From Apostichopus japonicus (lineage: Eukaryota > Echinodermata > Holothuroidea > Aspidochirotida > Stichopodidae), in assembly GCF_037975245.1 (NCBI RefSeq), contig NC_092581.1:17404303-17468302 (forward strand): DNA of 64,000 nt. Reading direction: 5' to 3'. This document shows positions 1 through 13,300 of the stretch, one piece after another (within the stretch, counting starts at the first letter, position 1; each line of letters begins with the position of its first letter). The notes beneath the pieces are model-generated. The model saw nothing but the letters and a program-made list of their open reading frames with translations. It ran no database searches and was not told the DNA's origin. A program made the position numbers and the translations under genes.

Positions 1-812
1 CCTGGAACCTTAGTAATCATGATGATTAAGAATGATACTAAACATGGACTAGAAATATTCAGGATATTTCTGTTCTTACATAAGAATGCATACTAATAAT
101 AATGGTTAAAACTTCTTTATTCATGCAGAAGACATTGAGGCTGGTTTCTCTTCTAGTTTCCTGGAAGCCAGACATAGAAAGATATAAAAACACGGTAGGG
201 GATAACATGGGCTTCCTATGCACTCCACATGAACTCATAAAACCAGTCAGTCCATTGTGGTTAGTTTTGCTTCTTGATCCCATTGCAGGGCTTAAGTGAA
301 GAATGCCTGGTAAAGTATAAAGTTAATTTAGCTGGGTAAAAATAGAATTTTAATCCTGCACTTCAACTTAGGCTTGCCTGAATTGATGCTTCTGTGAAGA
401 ATCATGGCCAAGTAATTTTAAAGATAATTTTAGATTTGCTGCTCTTGTGAATTCATCTTTAAAAATCATTAAAGAGCTGTGATTTCTACATGAATGAAAT
501 TATTATGAGTCAGCAAGGCAGTGAAATAGCCCCACAGTATCATGCAGATCACATGAAGATAGTATTACTGTTTAATACTTATGGAATGCCAAAAGTGTAA
601 AAAATATATATGTTGATGATATATTCACAACTTACAGTGGTGATGTAAAAACTTATGAGGAACTTTTTTAAACTCATGAATTTGTTGCTTTTTTCTGTTG
701 GTTCTCAAATCGTGAATTGGAATTGGTTCTCATTTCATGTTGTAATTACACACAAACTCTACCATTTTGCCTTTAATGTTCATGTTGCCATTTATGCTAT
801 CAGTATTTGTGT
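1..812. other. No gene seen; AT-rich non-coding sequence
   Basis: Reading frames here are short, are interrupted and resemble no protein I know. No splice-site pair, RNA gene or repeat family could be supported. It is probably intronic or intergenic. Confidence 0.5.
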
Positions 813-1200
813 GCCTGTAAAACTAAGACCTAAGCATTGGCACATGTACCAACAATTTTACTGGTCTTAGTTTTACTAGTCTTAGTTTAACATGTCTTAG
901 TTTTACATGTCTTAGTTTTACATACAGATTTACTAGTCTTAGTTTTACATGTCTTGGTTTTACATGTCTTAGTTTTACATGTCTTAGTTTTACATGTCTT
1001 AAGTTTTACATGTCTTAGTTTTACATGTCGTAGTTTTACAGGTCTTAGTTTTACATGTCTTAGTTTTACATGTCTTAGTTTTACATGTCTTCATTTTACA
1101 GACCTGTCTCAGTTGTAATGCTCTTAGTTTAACAGGTCTTAGTTTTACAGGTCTCAGTTCTACGTGTCTTAGTTTTACAGGTCTTAGTTTTACATACATG
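813..1200. repeat. 15 bp minisatellite (ttttacatgtcttag)
   Basis: About 22 imperfect copies of a 15 bp unit, ttttacatgtcttag, with variants containing aggt or agtc in place of atgt. A single inverted copy (cctgtaaaactaagacc) precedes the array at about 813-829, so the left edge can pair with any unit. Peptides read through the array are artefacts. Confidence 0.9.
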
Positions 1201-1232
1201 TATTAGTTTTTGTGTTGCAGTCATCCATCAGA

Positions 1233-1440
1233 CTTTCCCAAGTGGAGGACCAGCATACTAAATTTACTTCGCTCGCTTACCTATCTCCTCACAACCTTGG
1301 TAACCTTTTACCTTTTAACACTGTGCACCCTCCATGCCCCTCCTTCTCATTCTACCATCTTAAGTGCCTACACACGTTTTTCGATCGGAAATTTTCCTTC
1401 GGATTTTATGAAATTTTATGAACAAATTGAGATGGAAAGG
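1233..1440 (+). repeat. Dispersed repeat copy, family also at 29,425
   Basis: This segment shares ordered blocks with 29,425-29,650: a 'cgcttacct.tctcc.cacaacctt' block, 'ggtaacctttt', 'aacactgtgc.ccctc', 'cttctcattctacca' and a 3' 'cgg.a.ttt' block. Both copies are on the plus strand. The family was not recognised and no terminal repeats are visible. Confidence 0.6.
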
Positions 1441-3149
1441 GAGAGGGGATGGTGAAGTGTTGGTACTATGAGATAAAACACACTGGTCAACATATTATAG
1501 ATGTTTGTGAGTTGAACCTTAGGTAATTCAACTGAGAGGGGCTGGGATGGATCTGGTGGGTTTAATGGCTGGGGGGGGGGGCATGTCACTATTCCTTTTG
1601 AGAATGACCAATTAAATATTTGAGGTTCATTACCTAAAGTGTCTGTACTGCTTTAATCTAATACACAGACAATTAGGTCAGTACAATGTAGATGGAATAC
1701 GAAACTCATTTCTAGACAACATGAACATGCTATGGTCTCAAATAACATGTTTCCAGTACATTGAAGAATTTGTCACAGTAATTGGTATTGAATGTCATCT
1801 GTTGTTTATATGAAGTTAAAAGAACATGTTTTGGATGAGATGATCTTTAACATGGATTAACATTTACACTAAGGCCTGCACTGAGGATAAGCTGACATCT
1901 TCATCATTTTGGCCACCTTAAAGGAGTTTTCCAGAGACTTTTCTGAGAGAGCAAACTTGACAGCTACATATCTCAAAAATCATAATAGCTATAGAAATAT
2001 ATTACCAGCTCATAATTTTTGTTTTCCCCTCTCTGCTTCTTTGTGTTTTCACTATCACAAATCAGGATTAAAATTCTGCCTTAAGACATCCTTTAGATTC
2101 GCTCTCTAGTTCCAAGAATCAGCAGATCTGTGCCTAACACTTCGGAACATTGCTTAAAATTGCTTTAATGTTCGTCGACCTGCTCCTTGTCTTCAGATTT
2201 GTCGCTTGCAGTAGCAGTCAGTGTGTGACTATAACCTCGGGATTTCAAGGAAATGTGTCCATTACAGCATCAGTTCTAATTGGCTTAATGCGCCCAGAAA
2301 TTGACTATTTAGACAGGTGTGTTGTGAGGTACAAGTGTGAACAGCCCGGGAGAAATACAAGTTTCTTTTTCAGTAAGGAGTAACAGTAGGGGTACATCGC
2401 TCATTAGTCTTAAGAATTTAACTTTTGACTCTTCTCAAGGTCATACTTTCATACATCATTGTGGCAATATCATGTTTGGTATGTAACACATCTGCAGGAA
2501 CTCAGTTTAAGGGCTTTGAACCTAGGCTTGCTGGGCTTTGCAGGCCTACTGGGCTTGTCAAGGCCCTTTCTGATTGAATAATTTGTAAAAGGTCAAACAG
2601 GTCAGGAAGGACCCTCAGAGACTTGTCCCGGGGAACATACGCTACATTGGATAGAGATATAGGCTTTCAATTATCACTGTATGAATGAACTCCCAGCGCG
2701 AAGTGTCCATGAACCTTGAAAGGACGAGTGATCGTCCCCCGACCTGTTTTATCGAGACTTTATAGTGACATACCGGTAACTTAACATATCCGAAAGGCGG
2801 CTTCTTACCGTCTCAGTGAGCTGAAACACAAGCCTCTTCTTAAACATTTCCAGATCAAGATGTGCCTTCGACACGATGGGACTTTGTTCTGATGCTTAAA
2901 TGTCACCCTATCTTTTGGTTGTAGAAAAGGATAGATCTTTGGCTCCCTTTCATTGAATTTAATTGTAGGGGAAGCAAACAACTACAAACAAATTTTTGGG
3001 TTGCCTTGTTCCTTCCATAGGGGATAATGCAGGTTTGTGTGGATAGAACCCATTGAATATTCATTAGATGTTAAATTAGACATAATTTTAATATGAAGGA
3101 CTAATTATGTCTGCAAATGAAGATTTATACGTTGGCTTTGCTTCAATCC
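1441..3149. other. No gene seen
   Basis: A 77-codon frame at 2,150-2,383 begins with a hydrophobic stretch, but it has no recognisable family and no supporting splice context, so it is not called a gene. A G tract lies at about 1,570-1,580. An AGGTCA-AAC-AGGTCA direct repeat lies near 2,590. Confidence 0.45.
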
Positions 3150-3270
3150 TCTTACCTGTCTACACATAAACCCTTCACTTTCCCATCTAAGAAATAAAGA
3201 TTTGGTTGATGGATTTGCTTCAATCCTCTTTCACCTGTCTCCACGTAAATCATGCACTTTTTCATCTGCC
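3150..3270 (+). repeat. Imperfect tandem duplication, about 80 bp
   Basis: The block 'tttgcttcaatcctctt.cacctgtct.cac.taaa' occurs twice in a row, followed each time by a 'cactttnncatct' stretch. The copies differ by scattered substitutions. Confidence 0.6.
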
Positions 3271-3544
3271 TAACCTGCCACATCTGGTAACGTTTTCGCA
3301 TTGCGCCCCCATTTACCCACTTTTGGGTCACTGGCCATACACAGATTAGGTGTCCTTTAATTTTTTCCATGTTTGGGCTCCCATGTAAAGTTCCAAAGGG
3401 TCTTTGCACTGTTGCACATTTCTCCCAAGCTATCTTATTTTTTCTTTGATTTTGGAAGATTTTCTTCGGAAAAGCGAAGAAGCCAATCAGGTTTGCCAAT
3501 TGGGCCCACTTCCCCCAAAATGGTTATTCAAGTATATATCATGT

Positions 3545-3575
3545 ATACATACATACATACATACATACATACATA
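3545..3575. repeat. (ATAC)n microsatellite
   Basis: About seven uninterrupted atac tetranucleotides, ending in an AT-rich stretch. Confidence 0.9.
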
Positions 3576-3632
3576 ATAATATGAATAAAGATTTTGTGGT
3601 TTTCATAAGTTCACTCCCCTCTTTGGAGAAAT

Positions 3633-3771
3633 GTCCAAGACGTTTGTATCGGACAGATCCTCGGGCATGTAAAATACAGTGGGGCAAGCAAATTCGTGGT
3701 AGGCAGAAATGGACTCTGAGGCATGTACATTTTGCACGCGAGCAAAAGAGTATTATACAAACGACTTGGCC
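3633..3771. repeat. Imperfect fold-back element
   Basis: The left arm starts gtccaagacgtttgtat and includes ggcatgtaaaatac. The right arm carries ggcatgtacattttgc and ends atacaaacgacttgg. The arms are inverse complements with mismatches, about 50 bp each, around a loop of about 40 bp. No target-site duplication was resolved. Confidence 0.5.
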
Positions 3772-5149
3772 CAGACCCCCACTCTAATGACCCCTGCTCC
3801 CCTCCCCCAACCACCAATATTCATAGAAGTTTGTATCATACTAGTTTAGATAATTTTGTTCAGCAGAATATTTCAATAATTTGTTTGTGTTTTTTTAAAC
3901 CACTAAAAATGGAAATTTGGGTAGTTGCCATTCTTTGCAAATGAAAAAAAAACAACAAAAAAAACAACATGAATGAATATTGACCTGATAACATTTTTTA
4001 AGTATGAAGTACATTTTAGAGTTTTGGCATTTATTGTTGTAATAAAGGAAATAGTCTCTAGAAATAACCTGCTTTATAGGTCATTGATCCTCAGAGCAAA
4101 CCCCCCTGTTGGTATCTCATGGGCATTGCAGTCAGTGTTAACTATTTTTCCAGGAAACAACGCAAGTTAAACTGCCTATGGGAGGCCCACCAGCTAATCC
4201 TGACTTCATTTGTTTTCTTGACAGTAAGTTATATGAGTTTGCTTCTACTCAAGACAGAGAAGTGAAACCTAAGATCAGTTTTTGTATCCACCATGCCATA
4301 TAACTTGCATGAATCATTTTTAGGTTAACTTTAAAGTACGGTCTTAGAATAAGGGTATTGGCAGGATGGACTCCAGTTTGTCGGGAGTTGAATTCAATGT
4401 ATGGATTGTATCTTCAAGCTGTATATTATATCCCAATTGATCTGCTAATAATTGTATATAATATTAATTAATAATACTTCTAGACCTGGGTCCAGAAAAT
4501 GAACAAAAGTGTTCTCTCATTTATTTGTAAGGAAAAAGAGACTCAATGTTTAATTGTTTTGTCCATTCCTACTGGAAAGATTTTCTTTAACTGTTTTCCT
4601 AAATTTGACAAAATTTCTAGAAATTACTAAATTAGTATAAATGTTGCTTTAACTTGGCTAATGAAACTGGGTATTATTTATCAAGCTACTTGTGATGTTA
4701 CACCTTTGGGCACAGGGAAACACTATTTATACCCAGATGATTTGTCTCTGCTGCTATCATAAAATCTCTCCCTCTGAAATCATTTCTGGTGGTGGGTACT
4801 ATTAACCAAATTGTTATAGGATGTTTTCATGATTTACAAGTTTGCCTGACAGTAGTGAACTGAGGAACCTGGAGGTGTTGTAAAGGGTATAGAGGAATGT
4901 CTATAGGGAACCAGTTAGTGTAGACATATTATTGGATCTCCCTAACACCTGTCTGTCTTCTGAATTGTTAAAGTACAATAACCTCATGAACCATGCTACC
5001 ACAAATACTTTCCTAACCAACTGTACAGCAGGTTGGAACAGGAGGCATTGCAGCAGAAGGATAATATCCCACCCCCCTCCCCCCTCAAACAAATCATTCC
5101 ATGGGGCTAGTAAAAGAGGATGGGGTGGAGGTGAAGAGGTAAGCAATAG

Positions 5150-5682
5150 TTAAAGGCCAGATATCGTGATTTTTGGTGGGAGCGTACAGTTAATTCATTG
5201 CCCATGCACGGTTATTGGGCTACCAAACTCGGAAAACCGTTGCCGAAAAAGTTTCTATAGACGGTGTGCGTAGGATATTCTACACACTGTAGTGTATACG
5301 CTGTGTATACCCATCTCAGCACCACTAGACCTGTATATATGCACTTTCGTGTAGTATAATTTTCTGACAGGCTACCCTGTCCGTTATAGCTATGGAGAGT
5401 GTTGGTGCGGGTGGGTGCACCTCCTCCTAAACGACCAAGAGGAAGACCGCCGAGTTGTAATCTTCCAGCAAAACGTTCTTATAGTCTCGATCGGGCCAAA
5501 CCTGAGGGCACAAGAGTTTACCAGAGGAAAATCATGAGAAATTAACAATGTATGTTTTAGTAAAGTTTGCCCATGACACATGTAAAAGGAAATATCCATT
5601 TCCGTTAGCAACTCTTTTCAACCAATCAAAAAATTGAAAATAAAAATACTTTGTCGTTTGAGAGACGAAATCTGGCCTTTAA
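5150..5682. mobile_element. MITE-like element with TTAA flanks
   Basis: Both ends read inward as TTAA followed by AGGCCAGATNTCGT: ttaaaggccagatatcgtga at the left, and the reverse complement of acgaaatctggcctttaa at the right. The element is about 530 bp and contains no reading frame of note. A TTAA duplication suggests piggyBac-like mobilisation. A TA duplication with AAGGCC ends (Tc1/mariner-like) is the alternative. Confidence 0.6.
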
Positions 5683-5869
5683 GCCCTTACTCCCATGGTG
5701 GGGAAATGGAATAAGTTTTGCTGATTCATTGGCTAAGGTAAAAGTATTTGATGCTATAGTGATGGCATACTTGTGCATGTGCCTACACCTGTGTGTATGT
5801 GCATGTGTGAGGCCTTGGTTGTAAACACTATAACTCAAAAAGGAAGTGGTGGTTGATCTTCATACTTGC

Positions 5870-6240
5870 TCAATGAATTCGTGTCAGTGAGTAAAAGAAT
5901 GCTATTGTTCTTGTAGAGGTGAAAGGTCAGTTGAGACCACCAAAGATCAAAGTCTGAAAGCCTTGTAAGTATGATAACTACAGAAGAAAAGCTTGGATGA
6001 ATTTCATAGATGGTCTGTGCATCCACCTTAGTGAGTTCAAAATCCCCATTTTCTTCGTAGAGGTCAGTGGGGGTCAAATTTTGAAAACTTTATTAGCACA
6101 TACTTCTACAATAATGCTTTGATGAACTTTATCCTTGGTGTTTGGATCCACAGAGTGATAACAAGAACCTTATTGTTTTAGCAAAGGTCGTTTAAGTCAC
6201 CAGAGGTCTTGGTCGTAAAAACTTACATGCCTTATCCGAG
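5870..6240. repeat. Dispersed 'ggtcaaaggtca' intron repeat
   Basis: Repeating modules of roughly 150 bp contain 'aaagcttggatga', a 'tccaccttagtgag' block and 'gaggtcaaaggtca'-type direct repeats. The same modules recur at 6,905-7,125 and 15,925-16,450. The modules on either side of the 61 bp array suggest the array expanded inside this repeat. Confidence 0.55.
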
Positions 6241-6252
6241 CAAACTATTACT

Positions 6253-6911
6253 TACATACCAACATTGCACAAACAACTAATTTACACAAACATACATGTT
6301 AGTTCATACCACCATTACACAAACAACTCCTTTACAGCAGTGTTACACAAACATACATGTTACTTCATACCAACATTACACAAACAACTCCTTTACAGCA
6401 GCGTAACACAATGATACATGTTACTTCATACCAACATTACACAAACAACTCCTTTACAGCAGTGTTACACAAACATACATGTTACTTCATACCAACATTA
6501 CACAAACAACTCCTTTACAGCAGTGTTACACAAACATACATGTTACTTCATACCAACATTACACAAACAACTCCTTTACAGCAGTGTTACACAAACATAC
6601 ATGTTACTTCATACCAACATTACACAAACAACTCCTTTACAGCAGTGTTACACAAACATACATGTTACTTCATACCAACATTACACAAACAACTCCTTTA
6701 CAGCAGTGTTACACAAACATACATGTTACTTCATACCAACATTACACAAACAACTCCTTTACAGCAGCGTAACACAATGATACATGTTACTTCATACCAA
6801 CATTACACAAACAACTCCTTTACAGCAGTGTTACACAAACATACATGTTACTTCATACCAACATTGCACAGACTACTAAACCACAACTGTTACACAAACA
6901 TACATGTTACT
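6253..6911. repeat. 61 bp tandem array
   Basis: About eleven copies of a 61 bp unit (acatgttacttcatacc ... acagcagtgttacacaaac). Because 61 is 1 modulo 3, the open frame cycles through all three phases and gives a repetitive pseudo-protein. A variant, gcagcgtaacacaatgat, occurs twice exactly 366 bp (six units) apart, which shows segmental amplification. Confidence 0.92.
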
Positions 6912-7125
6912 TTAAAAGAAAAACTTGGATGAACCCTATGTGTGGTATAAATGTCCACCTTAGCAAGTACTACACCTTTTATGTGGAGGTTAAAGGTCAT
7001 TTGAGGTCAACACCTAGTTAACACAAATGTCAAGTGTATGAATTTGATAGGTGTTGTGAAGATCCACTTTACTGTTTACAAGAACCCTAAATTTGATGTT
7101 TCTTAGTAGTCAAACGTCATTTGAG
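6905..7125. repeat. Dispersed 'ggtcaaaggtca' intron repeat, second part
   Basis: Continues the family seen at 5,870-6,240, with 'aaacttggatgaaccc', 'tccaccttagcaag' and 'gaggttaaaggtcatttgag' blocks. Confidence 0.5.
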
Positions 7126-9000
7126 GCAAACAGAAAGTCAATTACCTGTAAATTACCTGAAAAACACACTCCGAAGCCTGTAAAACTTGAAATCAACAAA
7201 AACTTGATAAAGAGAAAAGAAAAGAAAAAAAAACTTGTGTGCAATGTCACAAATAAGTAGTAGCTGCCAGTGTCATAGTTGTCAATAGGAGTAACTTTGT
7301 AACAAGTCAACCAAGCTTTTCTTAGTAATATCTATAAAATGTATTTAGCAGAAGATTGCAACAATTCTCAAAGGAATTCTGTTACAGTTTGCTTTGTCTG
7401 TATCTAGTGAAATGCATCATTTTCTATGGGGTGTTACATAGATGGAGCAGCCTCTGTTGGTTGGGTTCTATCATTTTGCTATTTTAAAGCAATTTCCATA
7501 GTTCTATTCTGCCCCTCCCTATCATAGTGGTTCAACATTGAACATGCTCTAGACAAAGCTAGAGCAATTGTCAACTTATGCAATGATTCATTGTGAGTAC
7601 AATTTACTAGTAGATAGTGTGTGGTTCAAACTAGTACAAAATCTTTGCAATTCATGTTTGTCATTATTAATAAATTTATATACCATACCAGCTCTGAATA
7701 AAAAAAAAAAAAAAATAAAAAACCCATTAAGGTTTTTAATGCCTGTGCCATTATAAATTAAAAATGCATAGAGCCCAACTATCTATCTGATAACACTGAC
7801 TCTGGTTGAAGGGAGTTAATTAATTTATGTTAATTAATTCATTAATTATGTAACTAACCCTCATATGTAAAAACATTGAAGTGTTTGAGTCACTTCTAAA
7901 GGGGAATACATTTAATATGTACATTGCCAAAACTGCCAAGTTGTCACATGAATGCTTGGTCTGTGAAAGCAATATTTTGGTTTACTGGACAGTATGTTAA
8001 ATACATTAAATCAATAAAAACATGAAGCATAGTTTATTCATCATGCTAAATTAGCTTTTGACAACAATATGAAGTTTAAATGTTAATCAATAGCATCTAG
8101 TAAACATTTGCAAGAATAATATTCAACAGTATTGAGTACAGGAAAAACTCACCTACCATTTTCTGAGCAAAAACTTATATATCTGAAAGGTTTATTTGAC
8201 CTAGCTATTGTATTTCTACATTTTTAATTCAAATTTTGTTTTTACACTACTTAATTAAAAGTTACAGCTTCTTGACTGGCAAGAATGCCAATATAAATTC
8301 ATGAAAAATGAAAAATTTAAGTTCTGCCCCTAATGTTTCAATAACTACTAATTTGTTGCCTTTTTGGCATTCCATAGTAGGTTACAAAATTTTGAAATTT
8401 TGACCTTTGACATGTTTTTCCTGTTAAGATCTGCGGGAGATAATTATATATAGATATACAATAACTTATTGTACAAACCTCTAATTTGAGTGAAAAACAA
8501 TGTGAGTCATATGATTTTACTAAATAATTCCATTTGCTTAGGGTAAATTAATGATTGAAACTTCCATTAAAATAAGTCATTTATTATATATTTCTGACTG
8601 GACAACTGTGAAATTTGTTTTCAGCTGAGGGTGGTATTTTGATGACTTGATGAGGTTAGTGTAGGTTGACAGATTTACTGCCTACATTTCTTGGAAGAAA
8701 GATTTCCAATTTAATGGCTGCATCTTGTGATATGTCCTGTAATCTACCGAATCTATTCATCACTTTTTATATGTTAGTTTGACAAGTTCAACGTCATGCA
8801 TCTTGTGTTCGCATAACCTTGTAGGTGTGACGGTGTCTTTGCCCCAGTCTTATTTATATTGAAGTAAAATTTAGACAGTTTAGACATTAACTGAACTTTA
8901 ATAGTTCTGGTCAGTTTTCTGTAACATGTGAGGGAATAATTTAGTGTTCAAATTTTATGTAACAGTTTTTTGACGGCTCTGAACATTGTCTCTTATGAAT
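7126..9000. other. No gene seen; AT-rich
   Basis: Contains a poly-A tract near 7,700 and a short ttaattaatt-rich stretch near 7,815-7,850. No reading frame over 70 codons and no recognisable protein. Confidence 0.5.
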
Positions 9001-9017
9001 TACTTGTATAGAAATTG

Positions 9018-9233
9018 GTCCATTTTGCATAGCATTTTGTCCATTTTGCATGTATCCCATTTTGTCCATTTGACATAGAAATTGGTCCATTTTGCATAGC
9101 ATTGTGTCCATTTGCATAGTATTTTGTCCATTTGCATAGTATTTTTTCCATTTTGCATAGTATTTTGCCGATTTTGCGCAGCCCTGTGTCCATTTTGCAT
9201 AGTATTTTGTCCATTTTGCATAGCAATTTGTCC
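9018..9233. repeat. About 20 bp array (cattttgcatagnattttgtc)
   Basis: Around eleven imperfect copies of 'ttttgtccattttgcatag'. A 154-codon minus-strand frame is carried by this and the next array and is not considered coding. Confidence 0.85.
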
Positions 9234-9239
9234 TTTCGT

Positions 9240-9890
9240 CTACCTATTGACACCAATGGTGTAACATTCTGAGACCAATTGTGTAACATTCTGAGACCAA
9301 TGGTGTAACGATCTGAGAATGATGGTGTAACATTCTTAGACCAGTATTGTATTACGTTCTGAGACCAATGGTGTATCGCTCTGAGACCGATGGTGTATGT
9401 TTTAGTCCAATGACATATTCTGATATGGTGTATTTTCTGAGACCAATGGTGTAACATTCTGAGATCAACGGTGTATCATTCTGAGACCAATGGTGTTACG
9501 ATCTGAGTCCGATGGTGTATAGGTTTGAGTCTGATGACATATCATTCTGATATGGTGTATTTTTTCTTGAGACCAGTGGTGTTTTAATGTGTGATGTTGC
9601 ATATAGTCTGATAACAATGACGGATGTGTCTGATACCAATGGTGTATCATTCCACAACCAGCTGAGATCATTGGCATATCAGTCAGACACCTCCTACAGG
9701 ATGCAAGTCTGATGCCAATGGCCAATGGTGTATCTATCTAAGACCAGTATTGTATCATTTGAGACGTATATATAATGTATTGATTTGAGACCAATGGTGT
9801 TTCGGTAGAAATTGGATCATGCATAAAAGTCTGGATGTATATCCATGTGAGACCAGTGGTGTCTCAGTCAGAAACCAGCTATGACACCAA
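9240..9890. repeat. Degenerate array (ctgagaccaatggtgta)
   Basis: Roughly 20 bp units based on 'ttctgagaccaatggtgta', well conserved at the left and increasingly diverged to the right. Abuts a different array on each side. Confidence 0.75.
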
Positions 9891-9893
9891 AGT

Positions 9894-10316
9894 CCCATTT
9901 GTTGTAGAATTCATGGTGTAGACTTCATGGTGTAGAATTCATTTGTTGTAGAATTCATGGTGTTGAATTCATGGTGTTGAATTCATGGTGTAGAATTCGT
10001 GGTGTAGAATTCATGGTGTTGAATTCATGGTGTTGAATTCATGGTGTAGAATTCGTGGTGTAGAATTCGTGGTGTAGAATTCATGGTGTAGAATTCATGG
10101 TGTTGAATTCGTGGTGTAGAATTCATGGTGTAGAATTCATTTGTTGTAGAATTCATGGTGTTGAATTCGTGGTGTAGAATTCGTGGTGTAGAATTCGTGG
10201 TGTAGAATTCGTGGTGTAGAATTCGTGGTGTTGAATTCGTGGTGTAGAATTCGTGGTGTAGAATTCGTGGTGTAGAATTCGTGGTGTAGAATTCGTGGTG
10301 TAGAATTCATGGTGTT
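9894..10316. repeat. 14 bp array with an EcoRI site per unit
   Basis: About 29 copies of gaattcatggtgta, with alternates gaattcgtggtgta and ...tgttgaattc. Nearly every unit contains GAATTC. Three arrays sit side by side from 9,018 to 10,316, all containing 'ggtgta'-like or related text. Confidence 0.92.
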
Positions 10317-10319
10317 GTA

Positions 10320-13300
10320 TCATCATCAGTGTATCATCATTTTGAGGCCAATGTGACAATACAAGACCCAAGAATAACCCAATTTACCAACCTTTCACCT
10401 TTTTTTTATAATTCTTCTCCGTTCCTAACAGTAATGTCTATACGCTTCCTGTTTTGTGGAATTGGTTGTTGTTTGTTTCACAAATTAAACAATTACCGGC
10501 AATCCCATTAGAAGCACGACGTCATTAAGTCAGCAGTGGCAGTTGACGTCTGTCTGTCACATCCGTAACCTCCCATCACCCTATCCTGTTGTGATTCCTG
10601 CAAATTTTCCACATGTCCGAACAGACAGCCCGATTAATAATTCATTTCCCTCTCGGTGACAAAATCAACTTCCTCTGATACCTTTTGGATTCACGGCAGA
10701 TCTAGGCAATCGGTGGAAGTAGTTTACACAGAAGTGACGAGAACAAATAACTTTTCCATTTTGTCCAATTCTCAAGGATCATGGAAGCGTGAAAATGGTG
10801 TTCCGTTAAGAGCATGGGACTCCCACCAGGCTGGACAATCAGCTATTATTCATGGGTGTCCAAACCACAACTAGGTCTAAAAACAGCAGACAAAGAAGTT
10901 TCTCGGAAAATATGAGTAAACCCATTCTCTGCAGACATTGCCCTCTGCACTTTTTTCATGCTTATACTGCCCCATTTCTTACTCATGTGTCTCTATAACT
11001 GAAAATAGAGGTGAAAAGTTTTCCTGCACTTTTAGATCTTAATAGCAGATGAATGGGTTTATATGTGTGTAACTTATTTTAGATCTGTAACCTATTTTAT
11101 GTGTCTGACGACCTTCAACACCTTTTGCATTCCATATCTGTTATTCTTTCCTAAAATATTTCTTTTATGTATTTATATATAGACAACTCTAGGTAATATG
11201 AAAAGAAAAGAATCGTGAAAAAATCCTATAAATAGGTCAGCCGAATCCAATGTACAGTACCTTATCTACAACATACCGTTGGTTTAGACATTTTGAAACT
11301 GTATATGATTAACTAAATTGGGTGTCACTAGTTTAAACTGTTTATGATTGGCTAATTTGGGTGAAACTAGTTTAGACTGTGAATGTGAAGGGTAATAGAC
11401 TTAAAGTGATTGGTTAAGGTTACATGTCAATGTAGAATGGACTGTCAAACATGAACTCAGAGAAACTAGAGTATTAACTTTATCTTTTCTATTCTTGATT
11501 TAAGTCCTCAAATAGTCTTACAAAATTAAGATCTAAACTTTGACCTTGTTACAACATCTATTTGGATGTTCCATAGATGAGCAAGGACGAATGAAAGAAG
11601 GGTGTGTGACCATGAGGTGAGAGTTTAGGGTTCGGTTAGGGGGAGGGGAATAAATGAGTGTGGAAGGAATTTTGGGAGGGGATGAAAGTTGGGGAGGGGC
11701 GCATAAGGTAGTGGAGATATTTCCAGGAATCTATTTAGTACAAAAGTGTGATGAAGAGCCTCATACCCTGATGTTAGTGATAGCCAAATTGAACTGCACT
11801 ACACAGTTCGGGAGTACGGATCTAAGTTTGGGGTGCAAAAGAGCTTGATTTCACAGCATCAAAAGTTTAACAGATTTACAGAATGTATTTGTATGAAAGC
11901 TATAAACAAGTAAAAGAAGTGGATGTAACTTTATTCTGATAAATGACTCTCTTTCCTAATTTATGGACTCTTTTATCAGCTCAACTACTTGAGCTGTTGT
12001 CATGACATTGCGTGCATCCGTCAATCTGTCCGTCCGTTAGCAACGGTTGAAAGGCTACTGCTGGCAGGGTGGTTCACTGTATGTTAACCAAACTTTGTGA
12101 AGTTCTGACATACACTAGGGGAATTTACAATTTCATCAACAAACAGTAGGTCAAAGGTCATATGGGGTCGTCAGAGATCCGGAAGGAAGGGGTTATGGTC
12201 GTTGACCTGTCGGAAGGTCAATGGGGAGTGCAGTAGTAGAATGGAGACAGGTAAGTAATGTCACTTGTAAATCCAAACCAGAGAGTTTTAAGGTTTCTCC
12301 TGATAGTGGTCATCCTCGCTTCTGTTATACCATTTCTCTAGATAGTGGTGAATCTTTGCTTTTCTCCCTCACCCTTTTCCACCCTCGCATGTCCCCCACC
12401 CTCTCCCCTCCCCACCCTCTCCCTCCCCCACCTTCCCCTCCTGATAGTGGTGATTCTCTACTTCAACAAACTTTCTCATTAATCAGTGAATCGTTGCTTC
12501 CTTCTTTTACCTACAGTTATAGTCCACACTAATCAGAATTCGTTTTCTACTTGACTTTATTTTCTAATGAGATGTTTTGCCTGGTCACTTTTATTATTAA
12601 GAAAATGCTTATCTAATGAATTCATAATTTTCTATTAATTGCATTTCTATTATTGCTACTGTGTTTGTTCACCCTACGTAGCCTTAAGCTGGACGCCGCA
12701 GCTGCATATAGGCCTCTACCGGCCATGCTTCATTACACTGCGGTTCCACGTCGGCTATGATGGTAGTCCCTCCATTTTCTCCCATTTTCCTAATCTTTTG
12801 TGATTAGAACTGAAGCTGTGAAAAGTTGTTCAACTCTGTTCCTGTTTCCTGTGTGTATTTGGGGGTTGTTTTCTTTCTACTCCTTGTTCCTTCAAATCAA
12901 GTCTGATTTTTCTTTCATATTTTTTTTTTTTCGGTGCCAAAATTGGGGTAACTACAGAATGCATGTTGAGTACAAAGACCTTTCATAACTGTAACCACAA
13001 CATCCTGACAAATGTCTGATATTCCATAGAAGTACTTTGCATAAAAACTTGATAAAGTTTAATAAATGGAGAAAAGAAGAGAAAAAAAAAAACGAAAAAA
13101 TATCAGAGACAAGAGCAGGTTGTGGAGAAGTATTGATTTGATGTGAATATATTAGCTTATTAGATGAGGAATTAAACAACGCTGGTCTGATCGTCCTTGG
13201 GGCAACCCAAGGCTTTCTCGTAATCACACGTGTGACGTTGAATTGAATGTACTTAGCAGACTGGATGGAGAGGGGCTATTGGCCAAACAAAATTGAGTCG

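Noticed and set aside
2150-2383. Small secreted protein with signal-like start
   Set aside because: Hydrophobic start and several cysteines, but only 77 codons, no homologue I recognise and no supporting splice sites.
6357-6932. 191-codon repetitive frame
   Set aside because: The 61 bp unit cycles through all phases; three staggered frames encode the same residues.
10656-10874. 72-codon frame near CRE-like sites as a first exon
   Set aside because: No resemblance to the SPT3 N-terminus and no donor giving the required split AT|G codon.
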